In this document: one piece after another, positions 1-6,486 of the stretch
Position numbering within the stretch: position 1 is the first letter of the stretch
How the letters are laid out: every line of letters starts with the position of its first letter
NCBI GenBank assembly: GCA_016280695.1
Contig: JAEEHG010000172.1
Coordinates: 1 to 21,426, forward strand
DNA length: 21,426 bases
Origin: Solobacterium sp.
GTDB lineage: Bacteria; Bacillota_I; Bacilli_A; Erysipelotrichales; Erysipelotrichaceae
Direction of reading: 5' to 3'
The notes under the pieces: model-generated
Databases searched by the model: none
The model's input: the letters and a program-made list of their open reading frames with translations, nothing else
Told to the model about the DNA's origin: nothing
Translations under genes and position numbers: made by a program

Positions 1-710
1 GTGACCATGCAGATCGCATGATCGCCGTAGACGTTCATCATGTTACGGAAGTATTCCTCATTCCGCAGCGCCACCTTTTTACGCACTTCGGTATAATGCA
101 TGGCCTGGGCAAAGGCTGGAATATACTCCGGACCTTCCAGCACTTCAATGCCCTTATGCTCTGCTGCCCGGATGCATTTCATCGTTTTATGCTCGAGTTT
201 CTCCCGGTAATCAGGCGCCACGGTCATGGCCGCGTTGAAGCGCGGCTGGGTGCTTTCCTCGATTTTTACGGTAAAGCCGCGGTGCACGGCCCCGAGCCGC
301 TTCAGGGCATCAATGATATCCTGGTTCGTGTACGGGTGGTTTTCATGCCGCTGCCGGTAGTCATAGCATCTGGACATGACCGCCGGATCAAAACGTATGG
401 CAATCGCCTTTTTCTGCCGTGCTGTCTTTTTCAGACCGGCAAAATAAAATTCCAGCAGTTCGCTGTTATGGTAATCCATGACCGGACCGCGGGGCAGATA
501 GAACAGTGTTGTTCCCAGCGGCATCCGGCGGATCAGCACCAGCCCGGCTGCCACAATTTCACCGTCTTCCGTTACACTGGTAAGCATCCCCTGCCAGTTT
601 GTCTTGATCTTCAGCCAGTCACTGCATTGGAACAGTGTATTCTGGTCTGATGCCATGACAAACCGGTCAAAACGCCTTTGATCAGTATCAGTATGAAATT
701 CGTATGTCAT
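1..710 (-). CDS. FemAB/FemX-family peptidoglycan aminoacyltransferase, partial (C terminus beyond left edge)
   Basis: The minus strand is open from an ATG at 710 to the window edge, giving 236 visible residues. The hallmark YLPRGPVMDY at residues 71-80, an N-terminal FQCSDWLKIK segment and a basic region around residues 150-180 fit the FemAB/MurM group. These enzymes use aminoacyl-tRNA to add amino acids to the lipid II stem peptide at the cytoplasmic face of the membrane. The start is fixed by an in-frame TAG twelve bases upstream. Full members are about 330-420 residues, so roughly the last third is missing. There is no Shine-Dalgarno (SD) sequence at normal spacing: a GAGGG lies 16 bases upstream, and an extended -10 element ends only 6 bases before the ATG. 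An intrinsic terminator separates the gene from the upstream tRNA-Glu. Which amino acid is transferred cannot be told from sequence. Confidence 0.85.
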   Translation of the reverse strand, partial: MTYEFHTDTDQRRFDRFVMASDQNTLFQCSDWLKIKTNWQGMLTSVTEDGEIVAAGLVLIRRMPLGTTLFYLPRGPVMDYHNSELLEFYFAGLKKTARQKKAIAIRFDPAVMSRCYDYRQRHENHPYTNQDIIDALKRLGAVHRGFTVKIEESTQPRFNAAMTVAPDYREKLEHKTMKCIRAAEHKGIEVLEGPEYIPAFAQAMHYTEVRKKVALRNEEYFRNMMNVYGDHAICMV

Positions 711-716
711 ATGAGT

Positions 717-725
717 ATTCTAACA
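717..725 (-). promoter_or_regulatory. Extended -10 promoter element before the femX-like gene
   Basis: The minus strand reads TGTTAGAAT, a TGn motif followed by TAGAAT (5 of 6 to consensus). No good -35 is seen at 16-18 bases. Initiation about 7 bases downstream would fall on or next to the start codon at 710, which implies a leaderless or nearly leaderless transcript. Confidence 0.4.
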
Positions 726-738
726 TCCCTCTTCAGTG

Positions 739-762
739 AAATAAAAGCACCCCGCAGGGTGC
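739..762 (-). terminator. Intrinsic terminator downstream of tRNA-Glu
   Basis: The minus strand has a 6-bp GC-rich stem, GCACCC/GGGTGC, with a TGCG loop, followed by TTTTATTT. It ends the rplT/tRNA transcript and insulates the femX-like gene. Confidence 0.88.
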
Positions 763-773
763 CTGTTTTATCA

Positions 774-850
774 TGGTGACGCGTACGGGATTCGAACCCG
801 TGAATGCCGCCTTGAGAGGGCGGTGTGTTAAGCCCCTTCACCAACGCGCC
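774..850 (-). tRNA. tRNA-Glu (anticodon CUC)
   Basis: A 77-base cloverleaf is present on the minus strand. The 7-bp acceptor stem pairs GGCGCGT with ACGCGTC, the anticodon stem is CCGCC/GGCGG around the loop CTCTCAA (anticodon CUC, decoding GAG), and the T arm is ACGGG-TTCGAAT-CCCGT. The CCA end is encoded. It closely resembles Bacillus tRNA-Glu apart from the anticodon. It lies 36 bases after rplT, with only a weak hairpin between, so it may be processed from the infC operon transcript; no separate promoter was recognised. Confidence 0.96.
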
Positions 851-854
851 GTAT

Positions 855-877
855 AGAAGGAACTTTACGTTCCTTCT
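855..877 (-). other. 9-bp hairpin between rplT and tRNA-Glu
   Basis: AGAAGGAAC and GTTCCTTCT form a perfect inverted repeat around a 5-base loop just after the rplT stop. The following minus-strand bases (ATACGGCG) hold no U tract, so it is at best a weak terminator. It is more likely an RNA processing or stability hairpin separating the mRNA from the tRNA. Confidence 0.5.
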
Positions 878-886
878 TCAGATTTG

Positions 887-1243
887 TCAAGCCGCCAGTG
901 CTTTTTTCGCTGTATCAGCCAGCTCTTTGAACGCCTTTTCATCATGAATGGCGATTTCGCTGAGCATCTTCCGGTTGATGTTGATGCCGGCAACCTTCAG
1001 GCCGTGCATCAGCTTGGAATAGCTGAGATCGTTCAGTCTGGCTGCCGCGTTGATCCGGGCAATCCAGAGCTTTCTCATTTCCCGCTTCAGCTGCTTGCGG
1101 TCATTGTAGGAATACCGCTGCGAACGCATGACCTGTTCATGCGCTGTTCTGTACAGCAGATGCTTGCTGCCGAAATAACCCTTGGCAAGCTTCAGAACCT
1201 TTTTACGACGGTTTCTTGTCGGTGTGGATCCTTTTACTCTCAT
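887..1243 (-). CDS. rplT: 50S ribosomal protein L20
   Basis: This 118-residue, highly basic protein has the L20 signature throughout: the N-terminal MRVKGS segment and basic helix ([15 protein letters not shown]), [10 protein letters not shown] near residue 60, and a C-terminal globular part with [11 protein letters not shown]20 binds 23S rRNA early in 50S assembly and in Firmicutes also represses its own operon by binding the infC leader mRNA. The start has a strong SD, GGAGGTGA, at good spacing. It follows rpmI by 17 bases and is the last protein gene of the infC-rpmI-rplT operon. Confidence 0.98.
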   Translation of the reverse strand: MRVKGSTPTRNRRKKVLKLAKGYFGSKHLLYRTAHEQVMRSQRYSYNDRKQLKREMRKLWIARINAAARLNDLSYSKLMHGLKVAGININRKMLSEIAIHDEKAFKELADTAKKALAA

Positions 1244-1260
1244 TTCCGTTCACCTCCCGA

Positions 1261-1482
1261 TTAACCCTGCAGAAGCTGCTTGTCGCGCTTGAAGTCTGTC
1301 TTGTGAGCCAGGGTTGGCTTAGCCAGATGCTTTTTCTGCTTGTGTGTCTTGTTAGCCGCAAAATGCGAGATATAGTTGTGCTTTGTCTTCATTTCGCCTG
1401 TACCAGTCAACTTTACGCGCTTTGCGAAAGTCTTCTTGGTCTTCATGCGAATCTTCTTCGGCTTCTTTGCCTTCGCTTTCAT
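1261..1482 (-). CDS. rpmI: 50S ribosomal protein L35, N-terminally extended
   Basis: The 73-residue basic protein carries the L35 core MKTKKTFAKRVKLTGTG, followed by the usual KTHKQKKHL region. L35 is a small, late-assembling 50S protein. Typical L35 begins directly as MPKMKTKK; here twelve residues (MKAKAKKPKKIR) precede that core. The upstream ATG at 1482 is nevertheless the real start, because a perfect AGGAGG lies 8 bases before it, while the inner ATG at 1446 has none. It sits between infC (21-base gap) and rplT (17-base gap). Confidence 0.95.
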   Translation of the reverse strand: MKAKAKKPKKIRMKTKKTFAKRVKLTGTGEMKTKHNYISHFAANKTHKQKKHLAKPTLAHKTDFKRDKQLLQG

Positions 1483-1503
1483 CTTCTGTTCCTCCTCGTG
1501 CTG

Positions 1504-2040
1504 TTACTTCTTTTTCGGGGACAGCACGACCGACATCGTGTTGCCTTCCATACTCGGGGCTTTTTCCACATTTGCAATATCCGCAAGCTGTTCCATGAAT
1601 TTCTTCATGACCTGCTCACCGACTTCCTTACGGGTAATCATACGGCCGCGGAAGCGCATATCGATTTTGACTTTCTGCCCTGATTCCAGCCATTTTCTGG
1701 ACTGGTTCAGCTTGGTATCAAAGTCATGCTGATCAATGACCGGGGAAAGCCGCAGCGGTTTGATTTCCGTGACGTGCTGTTTCTTCTTCGCTTCCCTTGC
1801 TTTCTTCTGTTCAGCGAAGTGGAACTTGCCGTAATCCAGGATCTTACAGACCGGCGGCTTCGCGTTCGGAGCCACACAGTACAGGTCAAGATTCTGATCA
1901 TATGCCAGTTCAAGGGCTTCACGGCGCATCATAACGCCCAGCTGTTCGCCATTCTGTCCGATAACAAGGACTTCATGGAAACGGATGTTTTCGTTTACCA
2001 GTTCTTCCGGTACATTTCTTTTCGGTCTAACGTATTGCAA
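1504..2040 (-). CDS. infC: Translation initiation factor IF-3
   Basis: The 178-residue product has the IF3 N domain (NENIRFHEVLVIGQNGEQLG), a Lys-rich linker helix (FHFAEQKKAREAKKKQ) and the IF3 C domain (KPLRLSPVIDQHDFDTK, then VKIDMRFRGRM). IF3 binds the 30S subunit and controls start-codon selection. I chose a TTG start at 2040 because AAAGGAGG ends five bases before it and the IF3 N terminus follows at once. The frame stays open further upstream, but that part encodes the leader hairpin and resembles no protein. A non-AUG start is expected, because IF3 discriminates against poor start codons and many infC genes use this for autoregulation. Confidence 0.95.
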   Translation of the reverse strand: MQYVRPKRNVPEELVNENIRFHEVLVIGQNGEQLGVMMRREALELAYDQNLDLYCVAPNAKPPVCKILDYGKFHFAEQKKAREAKKKQHVTEIKPLRLSPVIDQHDFDTKLNQSRKWLESGQKVKIDMRFRGRMITRKEVGEQVMKKFMEQLADIANVEKAPSMEGNTMSVVLSPKKK

Positions 2041-2175
2041 GTATACCTCCTTTAAATGAAAGCAGGTGCATGTATCGCACCTGCCTAAAATACTGATTCT
2101 TCGGCATAGACCCATATCCTGCGGACATCGGGTGAGAAGCGATACTTCTGCTTTCCGTAATTTGAGTACCTGTAT
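2041..2175 (-). promoter_or_regulatory. Structured infC operon leader (L20-leader-like candidate)
   Basis: The infC leader of about 130 bases can form three successive hairpins. These are AGAAG/CTTCT (2135-2149), a 10-bp stem with one bulged G and a 3-base loop (2110-2133), and a perfect 8-bp GCAGGTGC/GCACCTGC stem with a 7-base loop (2062-2084). The last is followed by TTTCATTT and directly by the SD. In other Firmicutes the infC leader is the target of L20 autorepression. Position and structure suit that role, but conservation with known L20 leaders was not tested. The last hairpin could be an attenuator or could sequester the start site. Confidence 0.6.
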
Positions 2176-2204
2176 AATTTATCAGTCTTTACTGTCGTTG
2201 TCAA
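2176..2204 (-). promoter_or_regulatory. Sigma-A type promoter for infC-rpmI-rplT
   Basis: On the minus strand a perfect -35 TTGACA (2199-2204) and a -10 TAAATT (2176-2181) are separated by 17 bases. The -35 begins only about ten bases after the stop codon of the Asp23-family gene, and no terminator intervenes. Confidence 0.75.
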
Positions 2205-2213
2205 TATGCTTTT

Positions 2214-2543
2214 TCAGATATCAAAACCAAGCACATTAACAGTAACATCGTTGGGTTTGTAACCGGTCATGAAAGCTACATTTTCGTAGATCTTGTTCTG
2301 TACAAGCTCACAGGTCGCGTTCACGTTGGCCCCGTATTTGACGTTGATGTCAACGATGATATTCAGCCGGTTGTTCTTGTCGATCTTGATCTGGACCGGC
2401 TTGCTGAAAGCCGAGGAAGTGATCCTGGATGCAGTTTCAATTTCATCAATGGAAATCTCCGTGATGGACTGGAAAACCGATTTATTAATGGCAATCATGC
2501 CGTTTTCTTCTTTGCTGTTTAAGACAATATAATCCTGTGCCAT
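2214..2543 (-). CDS. Asp23/Gls24 family protein
   Basis: The protein has 109 residues. The pattern fits the Asp23/Gls24 (DUF322) family: a start such as NGMIAINKSVFQSI, an alternating hydrophobic stretch (IKIDKNNRLNIIVDINVKYGANV), a C-terminal amphipathic helix (CELVQNKIYENVAFMTGY) and the ending VTVNVLGFDI. Family members are linked to the cell envelope and alkaline stress in Staphylococcus; the exact role of this short paralogue is unknown. The start is supported by the SD GAGGTGA. The gene sits between the rRNA methyltransferase and infC, with its own promoter overlapping the stop of the upstream gene. Confidence 0.85.
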   Translation of the reverse strand: MAQDYIVLNSKEENGMIAINKSVFQSITEISIDEIETASRITSSAFSKPVQIKIDKNNRLNIIVDINVKYGANVNATCELVQNKIYENVAFMTGYKPNDVTVNVLGFDI

Positions 2544-2560
2544 AGTTTCACCTCTTCCGT

Positions 2561-2590
2561 ATTATAGCAGTTTTACCAATCAGCGTTCAA
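2561..2590 (-). promoter_or_regulatory. Promoter of the Asp23-family gene
   Basis: The minus strand reads TTGAAC (2585-2590), an 18-base spacer, and a perfect extended -10, TGCTATAAT (2561-2569). The -35 overlaps the stop codon of the upstream methyltransferase gene. Initiation about 7 bases after the -10 would leave a leader of only about 11 bases, starting inside the SD. Confidence 0.7.
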
Positions 2591-3903
2591 CGCCGGCGCA
2601 GGGCTTTGGGCAGTTTGTTTTTGATCTGGGAGCCGTCCCCGCGCCCGGGCCCGACAGGATATCCGTGCCAGAGCAGCGCATACCACCCTTTTTCGCCATG
2701 ATACGCAATGCTTTCCCCGCGCATATACTTTTCCATGTTTTCATCATCCAGCTCAAATCTGTGATGCCAGAAGGCACCGTCCGCCATGCACCAGGCATAA
2801 TCCGGTTCAAACCGGTCCCGCCGGATTTCACCGAGCAGCACCTGGTGCCGCATGATCCGGCACCTGCCGGCTCTGATCATCGGCCAGATGCCGCCATAGA
2901 CTTTGTTATTGCGGACCAGTATATGACCATACGAAAGCGGCCCTGTATCCCGGATCTGTTCATGCAGCCAGCGCGGAACCGGGTCACTTTTGATAATCGC
3001 CGGATCATAGTCCTTCCCATCGCCGTCCTTGCGCAGCCGGCAGATAAAATGCCCTTCTCCGCCGTCCATCGGATAAATACGCCGGGCCAGTTCCGTATCA
3101 GGTCCAAGTAATAACCCCGGGTGCCCGAAACTGCCGGCGCCGCTGATGATATGCATGTCCGGATGCCTGGCTGTAAATGCCGCAATGGTTTCCTCATTTT
3201 CCACGGCATTCAGCGTGCAGGTCGAATACTGCAGGATTCCGCCCGGTTTCAGCGTTTCCCAGGCACTGTCAAGGATATGGGACTGTCTGCAGGCACAGCT
3301 TTGCACATGTTCCGGGGACCAGCCAAGTACGGCTTCCGGTTCCTTGCGGAACATGCCCTCACCGGAGCATGGTGCATCGACCAGCACCATGTCATAGTAT
3401 TCCGGAAAAGCTGCGGCTACATCACGCGGGTCGGCATTCAGCACAAGACAGTTCCGGATTCCGTGCCGTTCCACATTTTCGACAAGAATCCTGGCCCTGG
3501 CCGGATCGATTTCATTGGCAGTCAGAAGGCCCTGTCCCTGCATGGCTTCGGCGATCTGGGTTGTTTTGGATCCCGGGGCTGCGCAGAGATCAAGAATCTT
3601 CATGCCCGGGCCGGGATTCATCCAGGTCACGGAAGCGGCAGCACTGGGCTCCTGCATGTAGAAAAGCGATGCCGCATAGGCATTCTGCCGGCTTACCGGA
3701 AGATCATTTTCCAGATAGAAACCGTTCTCCGCAAACGGAGTCTGTTTCCGCTGCCAGCCGGTCAGTGAAAAAAAGCTGTCCGGATCGGTTTTCAGCGTGT
3801 TGATTCTGAAACCGCGTACAGCCGGCTGTTCCATAGCAGCAAGATAAGCCTCATAGTCCTCTTTAAGAACTGCTTTTATTTCATCAAGATATTCCTGTTT
3901 CAT
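2587..3903 (-). CDS. RsmF/RsmB-type rRNA (cytosine-C5) methyltransferase
   Basis: The 438-residue protein has a short N-terminal domain with RGFRINTLK (residues 30-38). A Rossmann SAM-binding core follows, with motif I LDLCAAPGSKTTQ (104-116), motif IV DAPCSGEG (176-183) and motif VI STCT (227-230). Cys179 and Cys229 are the expected release and catalytic cysteines of RNA m5C methyltransferases. The C-terminal ~170 residues match the layout of RsmF/YebU, with an RNA-binding PUA-like region, which favours 16S rRNA as substrate. The start codon overlaps the ribF stop as ATGA with no visible SD, so translation is probably coupled. The target base is inferred from family membership only. Confidence 0.9.
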   Translation of the reverse strand: MKQEYLDEIKAVLKEDYEAYLAAMEQPAVRGFRINTLKTDPDSFFSLTGWQRKQTPFAENGFYLENDLPVSRQNAYAASLFYMQEPSAAASVTWMNPGPGMKILDLCAAPGSKTTQIAEAMQGQGLLTANEIDPARARILVENVERHGIRNCLVLNADPRDVAAAFPEYYDMVLVDAPCSGEGMFRKEPEAVLGWSPEHVQSCACRQSHILDSAWETLKPGGILQYSTCTLNAVENEETIAAFTARHPDMHIISGAGSFGHPGLLLGPDTELARRIYPMDGGEGHFICRLRKDGDGKDYDPAIIKSDPVPRWLHEQIRDTGPLSYGHILVRNNKVYGGIWPMIRAGRCRIMRHQVLLGEIRRDRFEPDYAWCMADGAFWHHRFELDDENMEKYMRGESIAYHGEKGWYALLWHGYPVGPGRGDGSQIKNKLPKALRRR

Positions 3904-4820
3904 AGCGGAATGGTATTACGGACATCCCTGGCATCCTGCTCCAGCTGCATGATCAGGTTGCCGATGGTGCGGAACCGGACCTCAGGCCGCAGATAGCGGA
4001 CAAATTCAATGCTGATGCGCTCACCGTAGATATCCATGTTGAAGTCAAGAATATACGCTTCCATTGAAAGATCATCCCGATAGTTCATGGTCGGGTTATG
4101 GCCAAGATTGATCATGGCCCGGTAACGGCGTCCGTGCACAACGGCATAACCGGCATAGACACCGGGCTTTGGCTTGATATATTCACTTGTGGCACTGACA
4201 TTGGCAGTCGGAAAGCCCAGGTCATGACCGCGGTGCCGGCCGTGGACAACCTTGCCCTGGATCTCATAGTAATAACCCAGCATGTCCGCCGCATAAGCGA
4301 CATTGCCGGCCATGATCTGCTCGCTGATCCGCGATGTGGAAATCTTGCCGTTGGCATCGGTAACCGGCTCAACAACCGTAACCCGGCAAAGAGCGTCATG
4401 CGCCAGGGTTTCACTGTTTCCCTCCCCTTTATAGCCATAGCGGAAATCAAACCCGCATACCAGGCCTTTGAGATTGAGTGTGCTCAGCACACGGTCAGTG
4501 AATTCAGACGGGCTCAGCCGGGACATCTCCTCGGTGAAATTGAGGATGATGATATTCTGGATACCCATCCGGGCAGCCAGGTTGATCCGCTGCCGCATGG
4601 TATTGATATGCGTGACATGCTGCTCCTTTTTCAGGGTAACCCAGGGATCAGGATCAAATGTAATCAAGCCGGAATCACAGCGTCTGTCCCTGGCCATGGA
4701 GATCGTTTTTTCGATCAGCGCCTGATGGCCTTTGTGCATACCGTCAAAATAACCGATGCAGGCAATCACCGGAAATGTATGCTGTACAGGCTTCTGCAGG
4801 TCAATTTTCATGATTCTCAT
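3900..4820 (-). CDS. ribF: Bifunctional riboflavin kinase / FAD synthetase
   Basis: The 306-residue product joins an N-terminal FMN adenylyltransferase domain (GYFDGMHKGHQ at residues 23-33, the HxGH-type nucleotidyltransferase site, and CGFDFRYG at 122-129) to a C-terminal riboflavin kinase domain (GRHRGHDLGFPTANV at 194-208, then KPGVYAGYA and NLGHNPT). It makes FMN and FAD from riboflavin in the cytoplasm. Length fits the family (about 310). The frame is open 17 codons further upstream, but I chose the ATG at 4820, which follows the truB stop by one base and has GGAGGGG 11 bases before it. It is coupled to truB upstream and to the methyltransferase downstream (ATGA overlap). The first motif has Tyr where Asn is more common (GNFDG). 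Confidence 0.96.
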   Translation of the reverse strand: MRIMKIDLQKPVQHTFPVIACIGYFDGMHKGHQALIEKTISMARDRRCDSGLITFDPDPWVTLKKEQHVTHINTMRQRINLAARMGIQNIIILNFTEEMSRLSPSEFTDRVLSTLNLKGLVCGFDFRYGYKGEGNSETLAHDALCRVTVVEPVTDANGKISTSRISEQIMAGNVAYAADMLGYYYEIQGKVVHGRHRGHDLGFPTANVSATSEYIKPKPGVYAGYAVVHGRRYRAMINLGHNPTMNYRDDLSMEAYILDFNMDIYGERISIEFVRYLRPEVRFRTIGNLIMQLEQDARDVRNTIPL

Positions 4821-4821
4821 A

Positions 4822-5667
4822 TCAGAACAATCCCCTCCGGCAATGATACAGACCGTCATCACGGCGCTCATACGCTGCCAGTATTTGTTTATTGTAGCAG
4901 AGAATCACAATTTCATCATCCCGCGGCAAAGAAACCGCCTGTCCCCTGTATACCGGCAAAGGATCCGGCACTTCCACCAGCGGCAGTTCAGGATCAAGAA
5001 TCCGGGCAATATCAAAGGAAGGAATCTCTTCCAGGGAGAGTGAATCCAATGATATGGCTTCTTCCAGGGTAAGGTTTTCAATACCGGTCCTGACAAGGGC
5101 ACTCATGACCGCGGCCTCACCGGCCAGGGCAGCCAGGTCTGTTATCAGCGTGCGGATATATGTGCCGGAAGAAACCGAGGCCTGCAGGGCCCAGTGGTCC
5201 TCCGACAGTTTCTGCACACGCAGAAAATCGATATGGCATTCCCGCGGTTCGCGCTCCACCTCAATGCCTTTGCGGGCATATTCATAAAGTTTGCGGCCGT
5301 CTTTTTTCAGGGCCGAATACATCGGCGGAATCTGCATATACCGGCCGGTCATGCGGTCTGCAAGCACCTGCATTTCAGTTTCAGTATGATGCGCTTTTAA
5401 ACCGGTTTCCGTGACATTGCCCCAGATATCCTCGGTATCGCTTTTCATGCCAAGGCGGAATTCCGCTGCATATTTTTTATGATGATGTACACAGTAAGGA
5501 AGATATTTTGTATATTTCCCGGTCAGCACGATCAGCAGTCCCGACGCTTCCGGATCAAGGGTGCCGGTATGGCCTGCCTGGCGCTCCTGCAGCACCCGGC
5601 GGCAGCGGGCGACAACATCAAAAGAAGTCATGCCGGCGGGTTTGTTGATGAGCAGTACAGTATCCAT
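4822..5667 (-). CDS. truB: tRNA pseudouridine(55) synthase TruB
   Basis: The 281-residue protein begins with the TruB signature LLINKPAGMTSFDVV and has the catalytic loop GHTGTLDPEASG, with Asp38 as the expected nucleophile. Further motifs are IPPMYSALKKDGRKLYEYAR and SSGTYIRTLITDLA. It isomerises U55 in the T arm of tRNAs. Length is near normal (about 300). The signature leaves no doubt about the ATG at 5667, yet no SD precedes it and a -10 hexamer ends ten bases upstream, suggesting a near-leaderless mRNA. In most Firmicutes truB directly follows rbfA; here an 8.5-kb block separates them. Confidence 0.97.
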   Translation of the reverse strand: MDTVLLINKPAGMTSFDVVARCRRVLQERQAGHTGTLDPEASGLLIVLTGKYTKYLPYCVHHHKKYAAEFRLGMKSDTEDIWGNVTETGLKAHHTETEMQVLADRMTGRYMQIPPMYSALKKDGRKLYEYARKGIEVEREPRECHIDFLRVQKLSEDHWALQASVSSGTYIRTLITDLAALAGEAAVMSALVRTGIENLTLEEAISLDSLSLEEIPSFDIARILDPELPLVEVPDPLPVYRGQAVSLPRDDEIVILCYNKQILAAYERRDDGLYHCRRGLF

Positions 5668-5677
5668 AATCAGCCAT

Positions 5678-5683
5678 ATTATA
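5678..5683 (-). promoter_or_regulatory. -10 element for the truB-ribF-rsmF-like operon
   Basis: A perfect TATAAT is found on the minus strand, ten bases before the truB ATG. The best -35 is a poor GTGCAA at 19-base spacing. Initiation about 7 bases downstream gives a leader of only a few bases. It lies about 10 bases from the divergent -10 of the plus-strand pair, so polymerases at the two promoters would compete. Confidence 0.5.
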
Positions 5684-5692
5684 CACGACTGA

Positions 5693-5701
5693 TGCTATAA
5701 T
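5693..5701 (+). promoter_or_regulatory. Extended -10 promoter for the ttcA-like / radical SAM pair
   Basis: The plus strand reads TGCTATAAT, a perfect TGn plus TATAAT, ending 20 bases before the start codon. No clear -35 is present, which is common for extended -10 promoters. Confidence 0.6.
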
Positions 5702-5721
5702 GTTGCACGGAAAGGACAGCC

Positions 5722-6486
5722 ATGTCATATAAAAAGATTCTCGGCGCTATCCGCCGGGCAGATGTTGATTTCAGTCTGATCAGTGACGGTGACCGGATCT
5801 GTGTCGGGGTTTCCGGCGGCAAGGACAGCGTGCTCCTGCTCAAGGCCCTGCACCAGTACAGACACATTGCCAGGCGCTATGACAACAAGGAATTCACTGT
5901 CCTCGGCATCCATCTTGAAATGGGCTTCCCGGGCATGGATTTTTCGTCTGTGCGGGCTTATATGGCGGAAAACGATATTCCCTACATCGATTATCCGACA
6001 CGGCTGTATGATATTCTGCAGCTGCATCCCCGCCGCAACGGGACGGTTGACTGCAGTCTCTGCAGCACCTTGAAAAAAGGCGCGATTGTCAAGGCCGCAA
6101 AAGAATATGACTGCAATAAAACAGCCTTTGCCCATCATGCGGATGATGCCGTGGAAACGCTGTTCATGAATATGCTGCACGGGGCCAGAATTGCCACCTT
6201 TACCCCGGCAATGCACCTGAGCAACACCAATATGGATTTCATCCGCCCCCTGGTGTATTGCTTTGAAGATGATATCCGTCAGACCGCCCTGCAGGAACTG
6301 CAGCTGCCAATAGTCGAAAGCACCTGTCCGAATGACGGTCATACCGAACGGCAGGAAGTCAAGGAATTACTGCAGAATCTGTACAGGAAGTACCCGCAGG
6401 CCCGGAAAAACTTTCTTAACTCTCTTGCCAACCAGGAACAGCTCTCACTCTGGTGCCGGGGCGGCGACTGGCATAAAACTGAATGA
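5722..6486 (+). CDS. ttcA: TtcA-like tRNA 2-thiocytidine synthetase (PP-loop ATPase)
   Basis: The 254-residue protein has the PP-loop SGGKDS (residues 31-36) of the N-type ATP pyrophosphatase family. A CxxC pair (Cys111, Cys114) and a third cysteine in a TCPNDG context (Cys202) match the three-cysteine 4Fe-4S site of TtcA. HHADDAVETLFMNMLHGARI (139-158) is the usual family core. TtcA thiolates C32 of some tRNAs with an ATP-activated intermediate. The ATG at 5722 has an AAAGGA SD. The stop overlaps the start of the radical SAM gene (ATGA). The tRNA substrate is inferred, and another thiolation target is possible within this family. Confidence 0.85.
   Translation: MSYKKILGAIRRADVDFSLISDGDRICVGVSGGKDSVLLLKALHQYRHIARRYDNKEFTVLGIHLEMGFPGMDFSSVRAYMAENDIPYIDYPTRLYDILQLHPRRNGTVDCSLCSTLKKGAIVKAAKEYDCNKTAFAHHADDAVETLFMNMLHGARIATFTPAMHLSNTNMDFIRPLVYCFEDDIRQTALQELQLPIVESTCPNDGHTERQEVKELLQNLYRKYPQARKNFLNSLANQEQLSLWCRGGDWHKTE

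Noticed and set aside
18..650. Plus-strand open frame at the left edge
   Set aside because: The minus strand gives a continuous FemAB-family protein over the same bases; the plus frame has no family features.
855..877. Hairpin as the main terminator of the rplT operon
   Set aside because: No U tract follows on the minus strand, and a better terminator lies after the tRNA.
2041..2115. Upstream extension of infC to an ATG at 2115
   Set aside because: The extension covers the leader hairpins and encodes a Cys-rich stretch unlike IF3; the strong SD selects TTG 2040.
4098..5072. Plus-strand open frame of 324 codons opposite ribF and truB
   Set aside because: It crosses the boundary of two clearly identified minus-strand genes and encodes no recognisable domain.
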